Positions 16,679 through 23,563 of a stretch of DNA of 33,908 nucleotides are shown here, one piece after another. Position 1 is the stretch's first letter. Each line of letters begins with the position of its first letter. The stretch spans positions 1-33,908 of the forward strand of contig JAHHRR010000019.1 in NCBI GenBank assembly GCA_020025655.1, in the 5' to 3' direction. The stretch comes from Oscillospiraceae bacterium. GTDB taxonomy: Bacteria > Bacillota > Clostridia > Oscillospirales > Oscillospiraceae. Under the pieces are notes generated by a model, which was given only the letters and a program-made list of their open reading frames with translations, searched no databases and was not told where the DNA came from. The position numbers and the translations under genes were made by a program.

Positions 16679-17407
16679 TTAAAGCTCTGCCATCTTGACT
16701 GCGGTATCAAGAGCAATCTCAATCATCTGGTTCATGGAAGTCTGTCTTTGCTCAGAAGTGAGAGAATCGGGCCTGTAAATGTGGTCAGAAATAGTGCAGA
16801 TGCAGAGAGCACGCTTTCCTGCATAGGCGGCGTTTGCATAAAGGCTTGCAGCCTCCATTTCCACTGCCAGCACGCCCATACGCTTCCACTCGTCATTTTT
16901 GTCGGTGCCCTCGGGCATATAGAAGTTATCGTGAGAAAGAATGTTGCCGACCTTCAGGTCAACGCCCTTCTCGTTTGCAGCTTCGACGCACTTGGTAAGA
17001 AGTGTGTAGTCAGCGATAGGAGCGAAGGTTCCGCCCAGATTGAACTGGTTAATATAGTTGGAGTTGGTGCAGGCGGCCTGACCGGCTACAATGTCCATAA
17101 GATTCAGATTATCCTGAAGAGCGCCGGCGGAGCCGATTCTTATGATGTTGTCAACATCATAGAAGTTGTAAAGCTCCCAGCTGTAAATACCGATAGCGGG
17201 CATACCCATGCCGGAGGCCATAACGGTTACGGGAACACCTTTCCATTTGCCGGTGTGGCCCTGTACTCCACGGACGTTGTTAACAAGAACAGCATCCTCA
17301 AGAAAGTTCTCCGCAATGTACTTTGCACGCAGGGGATCACCGGGCATAAGAACGGTTTTGGCAATCTCACCTAATTTAGCACTGTTGTGGGGGGTAGGTA
17401 TATTCAT
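16679..17407 (-). CDS. deoD: Purine-nucleoside phosphorylase, DeoD type
   Basis: A 242-residue hexameric-type phosphorylase splitting purine (deoxy)nucleosides with phosphate into base and (deoxy)ribose 1-phosphate. Visible motifs are MPGDPLRAKYIAE near the N-terminus, ASGMGMPAIGIYSWEL, RIGSAGAL for phosphate binding, VEMEAASLY for the ribose, and CTISDH with the acid of the base site. GGAGG sits seven bases before the ATG. It heads the deoD-psuG operon, which fires divergently from udk-tdk. Confidence 0.95.
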   Translation of the reverse strand: MNIPTPHNSAKLGEIAKTVLMPGDPLRAKYIAENFLEDAVLVNNVRGVQGHTGKWKGVPVTVMASGMGMPAIGIYSWELYNFYDVDNIIRIGSAGALQDNLNLMDIVAGQAACTNSNYINQFNLGGTFAPIADYTLLTKCVEAANEKGVDLKVGNILSHDNFYMPEGTDKNDEWKRMGVLAVEMEAASLYANAAYAGKRALCICTISDHIYRPDSLTSEQRQTSMNQMIEIALDTAVKMAEL

Positions 17408-17451
17408 AAAAATTCCTCCTTGGTTATGTTTGAGTTTCGCAGATTGAAATA

Positions 17452-17480
17452 ATTATATTGTACAAAAAGCTAAAAGTCAA
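17452..17480 (-). promoter_or_regulatory. Promoter of deoD-psuG
   Basis: On the minus strand: -35 TTGACT (17475-17480), 17-bp spacer, -10 TATAAT (17452-17457). Its -35 is one base away from that of the divergent udk promoter. Confidence 0.85.
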
Positions 17481-17481
17481 A

Positions 17482-17510
17482 TTGAAACGGAACCGAAGAT
17501 ATGATATTAT
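17482..17510 (+). promoter_or_regulatory. Promoter of udk-tdk
   Basis: -35 TTGAAA (17482-17487), 17-bp spacer, -10 TATTAT (17505-17510), 31 bases before the udk start. Confidence 0.75.
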
Positions 17511-17541
17511 AAAAAAGAAATATAAATCGGGGGTAAAGATA

Positions 17542-18168
17542 ATGAGCAATGTAATGGTCATAGGAATTGCCGGAGGCACCGGCAGCGGAAAGACCACTAT
17601 AACCAAAAAGATCAGACAGTGCTTCGGAGACGATGTTTCTGTCATATACCATGATAACTATTATAAAGCTCACCATGACATGAGCTATGAGGATCGTACT
17701 AAATTAAATTACGACCATCCCGACTCCTTTGATACTGAACTGTTTCTTGAGGATGTGAGAAAACTCAAGGCGGGAAAGGCAGTGGAGTGTCCTGTATACG
17801 ACTACTCAATCCATGACCGTACTGAGGAAACAGTTACTGTCAGACCTGCGAAGGTGATTATAGTTGAGGGTATTTTAATATTCCAGAGCATAGAACTGTG
17901 CAACGAAATGGATATTAAAATTTATGTGGATACAGATGCGGATGTGAGAATTTTAAGACGTATAGTCAGGGATGTCCGTGACAGAGGCAGAAGCCTTGAG
18001 AGCGTTGTCAATCAGTATCTCACAACTGTTAAACCTATGCACGAGCAGTTTGTGGAGCCCAGCAAGAGAAGAGCGGATGTAATAATCCCTGAGGGCGGAC
18101 ACAATCAGGTGGCTATGGAAATGGTCATGGAGAGAGTGAGAGCGCATCTTGAAAAGGAGAAAAGCTGA
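17542..18168 (+). CDS. udk: Uridine kinase
   Basis: A 208-residue P-loop kinase that phosphorylates uridine (and cytidine) to the monophosphate. Walker A is GGTGSGKT (11-18). Substrate-site segments YHDNYYKAHHDM and NYDHPDSFDTELF, the YDYSIHDRT stretch and the lid RRIVRDVRDRGRS are characteristic. The chosen ATG has GGGGGT eight bases upstream; the frame is open back to 17458, but that stretch contains the promoter and reads as low-complexity lysine-rich residues. It is co-transcribed with tdk, three bases downstream. Confidence 0.95.
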   Translation: MSNVMVIGIAGGTGSGKTTITKKIRQCFGDDVSVIYHDNYYKAHHDMSYEDRTKLNYDHPDSFDTELFLEDVRKLKAGKAVECPVYDYSIHDRTEETVTVRPAKVIIVEGILIFQSIELCNEMDIKIYVDTDADVRILRRIVRDVRDRGRSLESVVNQYLTTVKPMHEQFVEPSKRRADVIIPEGGHNQVAMEMVMERVRAHLEKEKS

Positions 18169-18171
18169 GTA

Positions 18172-18759
18172 ATGGCGAAGCTATACTTTAAGTACGGTGC
18201 TATGGGTTCTTCAAAGTCTGCCCAGGCCCTTATAACAAAGTTTAACTATGAAGAATTAGGAATGTCTGTCTGGCTTATTAAGCCCAGCACAGACACAAGA
18301 GACGGAGAGGAAATAATCAAAAGCCGCATCGGGCTTCAGTGCAAAGCTCAGGTGGTGACACCCGAGGACGATATCTGCAAAATGTACAGCGAGTCCGGAC
18401 GGCACGATGTAATAATTGCCGATGAGGCACAGTTTTTCACTCCTGAGCAGATAGATCAGCTCAGAAATATTGTAGATGAGGAAGACCTTCCGGTTCTCTG
18501 CTTTGGACTGAGAACGGATTTTCTTACTCACTTTTTCCCCGGCGCACAGCGGCTTATGGAGCTTGCTGATTCAATTACGGAGATTAAAACCGTCTGCGCC
18601 TGCGGCAGAAAGGCAACCGTCAATGCAAGAATTGACGAAACAGGCCGTATAATCACCGAGGGCTCACAGGTTTTTCTGGGCGGCAATGATAACTATGTTG
18701 CCATGTGTCATAAATGCTGGAAAGAGAAAATCAAAGAGCAGGAGACAAACTGCACTTGA
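18172..18759 (+). CDS. tdk: Thymidine kinase
   Basis: A 195-residue type II thymidine kinase salvaging thymidine to dTMP. The P-loop is an unusual GAMGSSKS (9-16; most members have GxMxSGKT, so the usual glycine is serine here). DEAQFF (84-89) carries the catalytic glutamate E85, and CFGLRTDF is the family segment after it. A four-cysteine zinc site is complete (C142, C144, C179, C182), followed by the lasso-type loop. It starts three bases after udk, with GGAG inside the end of udk. Confidence 0.94.
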   Translation: MAKLYFKYGAMGSSKSAQALITKFNYEELGMSVWLIKPSTDTRDGEEIIKSRIGLQCKAQVVTPEDDICKMYSESGRHDVIIADEAQFFTPEQIDQLRNIVDEEDLPVLCFGLRTDFLTHFFPGAQRLMELADSITEIKTVCACGRKATVNARIDETGRIITEGSQVFLGGNDNYVAMCHKCWKEKIKEQETNCT

Positions 18760-18820
18760 GTGGGAATAAGCTCACTTGATTTCTGCGGCTTGAGTATGCT
18801 CTGCACGAGGAGAGGTTGTT

Positions 18821-19546
18821 TTGAAAAAAGGTATAGGAGTAATTTCGATTTTACTGCTTTTTCTGATACTTGCTTTCAGTCTCTATATGCGCAGCACTAC
18901 ACCTGACAAAAAAGCAATTCAGAATATAGAAAATTCAGGACTGGGTTCAGGAGAGCTGCAGCTCAAAAATCATTTTGAAAGCGACAGAGGTTATTATGTG
19001 CTGGTATACGGAGATGATGTATACGATTATGCAGTAAAAGCCCTGACAGGCGACCTGCTTTCAATCCGCATAAACGATCAGAGCCGTCAGAAGCTTGATA
19101 AGGAACTGGTGGAAAGCGGCGGAGACAGAATCTCAGAGGAAAAGGCAAATGCAATCTTTGAAGAGCTGCTGAATAAATACTTTCCTCAGGCAGACAGGAG
19201 CAATGTAAAGCTATCGAGAAGCGGAAATCATCTTGAGGAATTTGTTTACAGCACCACAAGCCCTATGGCTGACGGCACGGCGGGCCCTGTGTACATAGCT
19301 CTTGCTTTTAACGGATATCTGAGCGGTATAAGCACGGTGGATATTGAGGATATAGAGCCGGAGGTTTTGAAGGGCAGACCCGATTCCCGGCAGGAAGATG
19401 CGGCTGAAACGGATCAGGCCGGAAATCCGGCAGAAACAGTGAAGCCCGCAGATGAAACTCCTGTGACAGATGAAAAGCCGTCAACAACGGAACAGCCATC
19501 TGCTACAACAGTTATTCCGGTGGATAACAATAAAAATGCAGCATAA
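18821..19546 (+). CDS. Membrane-anchored extracytoplasmic protein, uncharacterised
   Basis: A 241-residue protein with a TTG start, supported by AGGAGAGG (18808-18815) five bases upstream. Residues 5-22 are a hydrophobic anchor (VISILLLFLILAFSLYM). The body, residues 30-185, shows a YYVLVYGDDVYDYAVKALTG stretch and the block ISEEKANAIFEELLNKYFP, which resembles PepSY/YpeB-type repeats but too weakly to name. The C-terminal 60 residues are rich in E, T, P and D, like a disordered extracellular linker. It is the last gene after udk-tdk, 61 bases downstream, and ends at a strong terminator. Function unknown. Confidence 0.7.
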   Translation: MKKGIGVISILLLFLILAFSLYMRSTTPDKKAIQNIENSGLGSGELQLKNHFESDRGYYVLVYGDDVYDYAVKALTGDLLSIRINDQSRQKLDKELVESGGDRISEEKANAIFEELLNKYFPQADRSNVKLSRSGNHLEEFVYSTTSPMADGTAGPVYIALAFNGYLSGISTVDIEDIEPEVLKGRPDSRQEDAAETDQAGNPAETVKPADETPVTDEKPSTTEQPSATTVIPVDNNKNAA

Positions 19547-19577
19547 AAAATGACGGGACTCAGGTCCCGTCATTTTT
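19546..19577 (+). terminator. Shared terminator between the udk operon and the DUF4349 gene
   Basis: A 14-bp stem AAAAATGACGGGAC/GTCCCGTCATTTTT (19546-19559 with 19564-19577), TCAG loop. It is symmetrical enough to work in both directions for the two convergent genes. Confidence 0.92.
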
Positions 19578-19578
19578 G

Positions 19579-20538
19579 TTATTTATTTTCCGTTTTCTGA
19601 TTTTCGGCAGCTTTTTTCGCTTTTCTTTCATTTCTGCCGGTTTTGATTTTTCTGAAAAGAGGTCTGAGTACAAAAAACAGAACCGCAATTACAGCTATTG
19701 CGGGCAGGGCACCTACAAGCCATACGAGGAAGTTCTGGAAGAAATTACCTACACCGTAAAGACCGTTTTTGAGTGAGCGCCACAGCCGCTGACCGTAATT
19801 CTGGCTTGGAGCGGGCTGGTCTGAGTATTCACTGACCTCCTGAACGTCAAGATGTATGGTACTGTAATTTATGCGTCTGTCCCAGTTTTTAAGGCTGGAC
19901 TGGAGACTTTCAATTTCATAGCGGACATTAGCCAGCTGCCCCTCTATGGCAAGAATATCTTCAATGCTCTGGGCAGATTCAAGCATTTCAAGAAGCCGCT
20001 CTTCCTGTGCGGTATAGGATTTAAGACGGGCCTCAGTGTCGTAGTACTGGGCAGATACATTTTCTGTATAGGTGTTGTTATAGGGAATGTTTCCAAGCTG
20101 AGACAGATCTCCGCTTATCTCAGAGAAGCTGGTGCTGGGAATACGAATGGTGTATTGTGCAGAGCGGAATACAGGATTACCCTTGCTTTTTGCGTAGAAG
20201 CTTGCATCACTTTTACTGCTGGATTCTATATAACCGCCGTATTTTTCAATGAGTTCTGCGAGCTTTGCGTTGCAGTCGTCAAATTCAGTTGTTTCCAGCT
20301 GAATGTCGGCGGAATAGATTATTTTTTCAGGATTGGTTTCAGGTACATCAGATGCACCTGTACCTTCTTCCGGCGCAGCAGCGGGAGTAGATGCCATTGA
20401 GTCAAAAGCGAGCTCTTCACCTGCGTAACCGATGCTTTCTGGAGCTGCGGCCTTGTTTGAAGATGGTGCCGACTGACCGCAGGCACAAAGAGAAAAAATC
20501 AGCAAAAGACTTAAAACAATACTTAGATACTTTTTCAT
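19579..20538 (-). CDS. DUF4349 domain lipoprotein
   Basis: A 319-residue predicted lipoprotein. The signal peptide (residues 1-19) ends in lipobox LCAC with lipidation at C20. A low-complexity alanine/proline/glutamate linker leads to the DUF4349 domain (about 70-240), with a predicted coiled coil near SYTAQEERLLEMLESAQSI and the conserved block WDRRINYSTIHLDVQE. A C-terminal membrane segment (about 265-295, FLVWLVGALPAIAVIAVLFF) and a basic cytoplasmic tail follow, giving an anchor at both ends. GGAGG lies upstream of the start. The function of the family is not established; an envelope role is inferred. Confidence 0.88.
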   Translation of the reverse strand: MKKYLSIVLSLLLIFSLCACGQSAPSSNKAAAPESIGYAGEELAFDSMASTPAAAPEEGTGASDVPETNPEKIIYSADIQLETTEFDDCNAKLAELIEKYGGYIESSSKSDASFYAKSKGNPVFRSAQYTIRIPSTSFSEISGDLSQLGNIPYNNTYTENVSAQYYDTEARLKSYTAQEERLLEMLESAQSIEDILAIEGQLANVRYEIESLQSSLKNWDRRINYSTIHLDVQEVSEYSDQPAPSQNYGQRLWRSLKNGLYGVGNFFQNFLVWLVGALPAIAVIAVLFFVLRPLFRKIKTGRNERKAKKAAENQKTENK

Positions 20539-20631
20539 TTTTGCTCCTCCATTTTATATATTTTTAGATTAACTACTCTTTAGACCTGAACAAGCCTGAA
20601 AAGTTCCCGCTCCGGATGCCTGTTTGACCAT

Positions 20632-20660
20632 ATTTTAGCTTAATTTTTCAGCTTATACAA
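20632..20660 (-). promoter_or_regulatory. Possible promoter of the DUF4349 gene
   Basis: On the minus strand: -35 TTGTAT (20655-20660), 17-bp spacer, -10 TAAAAT (20632-20637), leaving a leader of roughly 85 bases. The -35 match is weak. The rest of 20661-20754 shows nothing I can name. Confidence 0.35.
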
Positions 20661-20754
20661 TATAAATCTTCGGAACATACTGCGTTGCGCTGCTGTAATC
20701 TTATTTATGGGCAAAAATGATGCATATCTGCTTTAATCCCTGTTCTGAACTGAG

Positions 20755-20797
20755 CAAAAAATATCCCCTCATGCAGAATATAAGACTGCATAAGGGG
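20755..20797 (-). terminator. Terminator of tcdA
   Basis: Stem CCCCT-c-ATGCAG/CTGCAT-a-AGGGG (20765-20776 with 20786-20797) with one mismatch, followed on the minus strand by ATATTTTTT. It lies 21 bases past the tcdA stop. Confidence 0.8.
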
Positions 20798-20817
20798 AAC
20801 CTGTTTTTTATATTTAT

Positions 20818-21522
20818 TTACTTTATAAGCTCAGTTATAACGTGCTGGCACAAAAGAAGTCCGGCAGCAGCGGGAACCCATACAAGTGAACCGGGAATAC
20901 TCCGTCTGCCGGGAGGCAGCTCCTCAAACTGCTCGGGGCTCATAGGCTCTTCGGGGCTGAAAACCACAGGATGATGGTTTACGCCACGGTTTCGGAGTTC
21001 TTTTCTCACCACTCTTGCAAGGGCACAGCCGGTAGTTTTGGAAATATCATCTATCCTGAGCTGAGAGGCATCTTTCTTGTTGCCGGTGCCAAGGGCGGAA
21101 ATTATGGGGATGTTTCTTTCACGGCAGCTCATTATCAGGTCAATTTTGCAGGAGACAAGATCTATTGCATCTACTACATAATCATAGTCTGCAAGGAAAT
21201 CCTCTCTATGCTCAGCTTCATAGTGCCCGTTTATGGTGTTAACTTCGATATCGGGATTGATATCCCTTATGCGCTCAGCCATAACATCCGCTTTGAATTT
21301 CCCCACTGTGGAGCTTAAAGCGCAAAGCTGGCGGTTAATGTTGCTCACACTTACAGTGTCTCTGTCAACAAGAGTAATCCGGCCTATGCCTGCTCTTGCC
21401 AGACCTTCGGCGCACCATGAGCCTACCCCGCCTATTCCGAAAACGGCTACATGACTTTTACGGAGCTTTTCCATAGCCTCTTCACCAAGGAGCATACGGC
21501 TGCGGAGAGTTCTTTCATTCAT
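20818..21522 (-). CDS. tcdA: tRNA threonylcarbamoyladenosine dehydratase (ThiF/HesA family)
   Basis: A 234-residue E1-like ATP-dependent enzyme that cyclises t6A37 of tRNA to ct6A. The nucleotide-binding motif is GIGGVGS (29-35), then LVDRD (51-55) and NINRQ (61-65), the E1-family arginine/asparagine residues. VVDAIDLVSCKIDLI and the C-terminal PGSLVWVPAAAGLL block are typical of the CsdL/TcdA branch rather than MoeB. I chose ATG 21522 because AGGAGG (21530-21535) lies seven bases upstream; the longer frame from 21555 runs into the terminator hairpin of the foldase gene. It lies downstream of that gene with no room for a separate promoter in the gap. Confidence 0.9.
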   Translation of the reverse strand: MNERTLRSRMLLGEEAMEKLRKSHVAVFGIGGVGSWCAEGLARAGIGRITLVDRDTVSVSNINRQLCALSSTVGKFKADVMAERIRDINPDIEVNTINGHYEAEHREDFLADYDYVVDAIDLVSCKIDLIMSCRERNIPIISALGTGNKKDASQLRIDDISKTTGCALARVVRKELRNRGVNHHPVVFSPEEPMSPEQFEELPPGRRSIPGSLVWVPAAAGLLLCQHVITELIK

Positions 21523-21538
21523 ATAAAATCCTCCTGAT

Positions 21539-21569
21539 AAAAAACCGCAGAGCAAAGGCTCTGCGGTTT
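21539..21569 (-). terminator. Terminator between the foldase gene and tcdA
   Basis: A 12-bp perfect stem AAACCGCAGAGC/GCTCTGCGGTTT (21542-21553 with 21558-21569), AAAG loop, followed by UUU on the minus strand. The tcdA ribosome binding site begins six bases after the hairpin. Confidence 0.85.
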
Positions 21570-21591
21570 GAAAATTTAATTAACCGACTGA

Positions 21592-23148
21592 TTAACCGAC
21601 CATGCGCAGACCGAAGCCGTGCTGAGCTTCAAGACCCTCGGTAATGGAGATGACCCAGTTGTCGAGGTTCTGTCCGGTAAGTGCGTTCTTTGCAATGTAG
21701 TTGCTGTAAAGATCGCCCTCGCCCACATAGTACATTACATGGTAGCCGGGGATTCCACGGCTTTCGCCATAAACAATAGCGGTGTCACCGTGATTATGTC
21801 CGCTGAAGCAGAACTTGTCGAATTCCTCAACCATCTGTCCCTTTGCGACGTTGTCGTAAAGACCGCCACGGGTATTGGAGCCGGCATCAACAGAATACTT
21901 GTTTGCAAGTTCTGCAAAGCTGTCTTCTGTCTTGTCACCGGATTTCCACTCGTTAAGAATATCTTCAGCCTTTGCCTTTGCAGCAGCCTTTGCTTCATCG
22001 GTGTAGGTGCCGTCCTCAGCAGCTTCTGCCTGAATCAGAATGTGGCGAACCTGAGCCATGGGATAGTGGTTATCGCTGCGGCCGAGGTAGAGAACTACAT
22101 ACTGACCGTTTGCATCGGTGTTTTCAACAATACCCAGATCACCGGTCTTGTGGCTTCCCATCAGCCATTCTTTGTAAACACCTAAACCGCCTGCAACACC
22201 ACGGCTGTTGTGAGTTGCAGTTGCACCCTCAACCACGGATGCAACAGCTGCATTCAGCTTTTCAAGAGCATTGCTGCCCTCAGCCTTGCTATAAGCTGCC
22301 TGAATTGCTTCTGCGGTAGCCTTTGCAGCGGCACGGGTTTCATCGTTGGGCTTGCTTACGGTTTCGCCGTCGTCATTGGTAGTATCAACGCTTTCGGCTG
22401 CTACATAGTAGTATGCGTAATCGAAAATGTCCTGCTCACCGTTAAGGCTCTTGTAGTAATCTTCAAGCTCCTGATCGCTGAAATTGAACTCGGAAGTAAC
22501 CTGATCAATGGTCTTTTTCACAAGCAGAGAATCAAGACCGCTCTGACGGACGATTTCCTTATCAACGCCGTTGCCGTAGTTTGCAGCAAAGAACTTGTCA
22601 ACCTTGGTGAAGCCCTGAGTCTTTACCTGCTCATCCATACCGACAAAGGTGTTATCAACCTGAGCAATCTCGTCCTCAGTCAGGGCGATTCCGTTGTCAG
22701 CGGCATACTTTAAAATTGCGTTGGTCTGAACCATTTCCTGCTCAGCAGCCTGCAGGAAGTAATCCTTCCAGCTGCCGCCGTCTTCAAGCATGGGGCAGGG
22801 CTGAGAACCCAGACCTGCAAGGCCCAGAGAGGGGTTAAGACCGAAAATTGCGGCGTACTCACCATACTGGTTTGCAAAGCCGTAGAACTGATTGGCATAG
22901 TAGTAGTTCATCTGTGCGGGGGTGTATTCCTCACCGTCAATGGTAAGGGCGGTGGTGCCGGTGTAGAGAACGCCGGTGTTAAGGAAGATTACAAGGGCAA
23001 TGACCAGAATAACAGCAATGGTGCTGACAGTCCATTTGATCTTGCTCTTTTTCTTCTTCTTGGCCTCTTCAATAGCGGCCAGTGTCTTTTTGTCAGTACC
23101 TGCCTCACGGGCGGCCTGACGGTTCTTCTTTTCTGTCGATGCGCTCAT
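21592..23148 (-). CDS. Membrane-anchored PrsA/SurA-like parvulin-type peptidyl-prolyl isomerase
   Basis: A 518-residue extracytoplasmic foldase candidate. A basic cytoplasmic N-terminus (about 38 residues, lysine-rich) precedes one membrane segment (39-57, TVSTIAVILVIALVIFL). A SurA-type N-terminal helical region follows (about 68-250). The parvulin domain starts near residue 362 with AQVRHILIQAE and includes SFAELANKYSVDAGSN, TRGGLYDNVAKGQMVEEFD and GYHVMYYVG. There is no lipobox, so it is tethered by the transmembrane helix rather than by lipid as in Bacillus PrsA. The ribosome binding site is AAGGATG. It probably helps fold secreted proteins. Confidence 0.88.
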   Translation of the reverse strand: MSASTEKKNRQAAREAGTDKKTLAAIEEAKKKKKSKIKWTVSTIAVILVIALVIFLNTGVLYTGTTALTIDGEEYTPAQMNYYYANQFYGFANQYGEYAAIFGLNPSLGLAGLGSQPCPMLEDGGSWKDYFLQAAEQEMVQTNAILKYAADNGIALTEDEIAQVDNTFVGMDEQVKTQGFTKVDKFFAANYGNGVDKEIVRQSGLDSLLVKKTIDQVTSEFNFSDQELEDYYKSLNGEQDIFDYAYYYVAAESVDTTNDDGETVSKPNDETRAAAKATAEAIQAAYSKAEGSNALEKLNAAVASVVEGATATHNSRGVAGGLGVYKEWLMGSHKTGDLGIVENTDANGQYVVLYLGRSDNHYPMAQVRHILIQAEAAEDGTYTDEAKAAAKAKAEDILNEWKSGDKTEDSFAELANKYSVDAGSNTRGGLYDNVAKGQMVEEFDKFCFSGHNHGDTAIVYGESRGIPGYHVMYYVGEGDLYSNYIAKNALTGQNLDNWVISITEGLEAQHGFGLRMVG

Positions 23149-23210
23149 TTTATGACATCCTTTTTAGTATTATGGTTTGCATTTTGCAATCTTGAATTGC
23201 AGACTAAAAG

Positions 23211-23239
23211 ATTATAACTCAAATTATGCTCCGGTTCAA
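23211..23239 (-). promoter_or_regulatory. Promoter of the foldase gene
   Basis: On the minus strand: -35 TTGAAC (23234-23239), 17-bp spacer, -10 TATAAT (23211-23216), 62 bases before the start. Confidence 0.82.
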
Positions 23240-23318
23240 GATGTAAAACGTATTTGCCCGTAATGTTAATAGTTTACTAAAAATCTTTTTAATTGCCTCG
23301 TCAAAAGCTGACATACTT

Positions 23319-23339
23319 TTCAGTTTTTCTGAATATAAT
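23319..23339 (+). promoter_or_regulatory. -10 element with adjoining inverted repeat upstream of the 21-residue ORF
   Basis: A consensus -10 TATAAT (23334-23339) directly follows the dyad TTCAG-TTTTT-CTGAA (23319-23333). No good -35 is present at 16-18 bases; the nearest look-alike, CTGACA at 23308-23313, is 20 bases away. This suggests an activator-dependent or operator-controlled promoter. Confidence 0.45.
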
Positions 23340-23371
23340 AGAGAACACGTCGTTACAAGAGGAGGTAAGAA

Positions 23372-23437
23372 ATGATGGAACACGACATTGACGATTTTAT
23401 TTTCGGAGATTCCGATCCCGGTCCCAGCACAAGATAA
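23372..23437 (+). CDS. Candidate 21-residue acidic peptide
   Basis: A very short frame with a double ATG, preceded by AAGAGGAGGT (GGAGG at 23361-23365) at ideal spacing of six bases. The peptide starts MMEHDIDDFIFG and ends DSDPGPSTR: seven acidic residues against one arginine and one histidine, no signal peptide or membrane segment, no cysteine. A TATAAT box lies 32 bases upstream and a small hairpin with a T run follows the stop. It is isolated between two minus-strand genes, so it is not an operon leader of anything downstream. I recognise no family. It may be a small regulatory protein, a peptide precursor, or a chance frame in an sRNA gene. Confidence 0.5.
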   Translation: MMEHDIDDFIFGDSDPGPSTR

Positions 23438-23449
23438 ATGAAATAAGTA

Positions 23450-23475
23450 TCTGCCTTTTACAGGCAGAGCTTTTC
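23450..23475 (+). terminator. Short hairpin after the 21-residue ORF
   Basis: Stem TCTGCC/GGCAGA (23450-23455 with 23463-23468) followed by GCTTTT; a modest intrinsic terminator 12 bases past the stop codon. Confidence 0.5.
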
Positions 23476-23514
23476 ATGCTTATATAGCTATACATTATAA
23501 TAGATGCAAAACCG

Positions 23515-23547
23515 GAAAAGAAAACGGCACCGAATTCGGTGCCGTTT
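23515..23547 (-). terminator. Terminator of prfB
   Basis: A 26-base perfect palindrome (23522-23547; each half AAACGGCACCGAA) followed on the minus strand by a U-rich stretch. It lies 16 bases past the prfB stop. Confidence 0.85.
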
Positions 23548-23563
23548 GGTATTTGGCTTAATA

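Noticed and set aside
16646..17374. A 242-codon plus-strand open frame
   Set aside because: Antisense to deoD, which carries all family motifs.
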